Source of the DNA: Desulfuromonas sp.
Lineage (GTDB): Bacteria; Desulfobacterota; Desulfuromonadia; Desulfuromonadales; SZUA-401
DNA length: 5,295 nucleotides
Assembly: GCA_002869605.1 (NCBI GenBank)
Contig: PKUI01000158.1
Span: 1 to 5,295, forward strand
Reading direction: 5' to 3'
This document shows positions 5,266 to 5,295 of the stretch, one piece after another. How positions within the stretch are numbered: position 1 is the first letter of the stretch; each line of letters opens with the position of its first letter. Made by a program: the position numbers and the translations under genes. A model generated the notes under the pieces. It ran no database searches. It worked only from the letters and a program-made list of their open reading frames with translations, and was not told where the DNA came from.

Positions 5266-5295
5266 ATGTCCTACAAGATCCTGATTGCCGATGAC
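5266..5295 (+). CDS. Response regulator, N-terminal fragment (cut by window end)
   Basis: ATG at 5266 follows GGAG (5255-5258) with 7-nt spacing. Only ten codons are in the window: MSYKILIADD. This is a typical first beta strand of a receiver domain, with the hydrophobic run KILIA followed by the paired acidic residues that bind Mg2+ beside the phosphorylated Asp. The beginning is common among LuxR/NarL-type and CheY-like regulators, but the output domain is outside the window. It is transcribed away from the oxidase operon, probably from the sigma54-type promoter just upstream. It could regulate the divergent oxidase or be unrelated to it. Confidence 0.8.
   Translation, partial: MSYKILIADD

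Overview
The window looks like chromosomal DNA from a GC-rich, Gram-negative respiring proteobacterium, perhaps a gammaproteobacterium. The reasons are periplasm-facing cytochrome c architecture, strong Shine-Dalgarno sites, a sigma54-type promoter and a response regulator beginning MSYKILIADD. No RNA gene, IS element or CRISPR array is visible, and the taxonomic guess is an inference.

Left part (1-2203, plus strand). The 3' end of an unrecognised reading frame (to 280) is followed by two overlapping genes. One encodes a 199-aa membrane-anchored, probably periplasmic protein. The other encodes a 398-aa polytopic membrane protein resembling DUF2157 proteins. Their ATGA overlap suggests translational coupling and a shared envelope function, which is unknown.

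Middle (2287-2329). A perfect 19-bp inverted repeat with symmetric A/T flanks is a bidirectional terminator between this pair and the converging operon.

Right part (4950 down to 2366, minus strand). This three-gene operon is the main interest. Gene 1 is a CydA-like membrane subunit with a C-terminal cytochrome c domain (CLACH, distal Met). Gene 2 is a nine-helix membrane subunit that appears to be a diverged paralog of gene 1. Gene 3 is a 34-aa single-helix protein, so short that it is easily missed, with a Shine-Dalgarno site touching the stop codon of gene 2. Together they look like a cytochrome bd superfamily oxygen reductase of the non-quinol, cytochrome c-linked kind. Subunit I keeps the active-site residues (equivalents of E. 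coli CydA H19, E99, E107, E445 and a variant GRQPW motif). It lacks the heme b558 ligands and the quinol-binding Q-loop. Subunit II keeps a different residue set, including a His at the place of the b558 ligand. The likely electron route is periplasmic donor to heme c to the active-site hemes and O2.

Right edge (4951-5295). A 315-bp divergent region holds a sigma70-like promoter candidate for the oxidase operon, a cluster of TGTGCC/GGCACA motifs, and a near-consensus sigma54 promoter in front of a response-regulator gene cut off by the window end after ten codons.

Comparisons with E. coli CydA were made by eye from memory of that sequence, without any alignment program.
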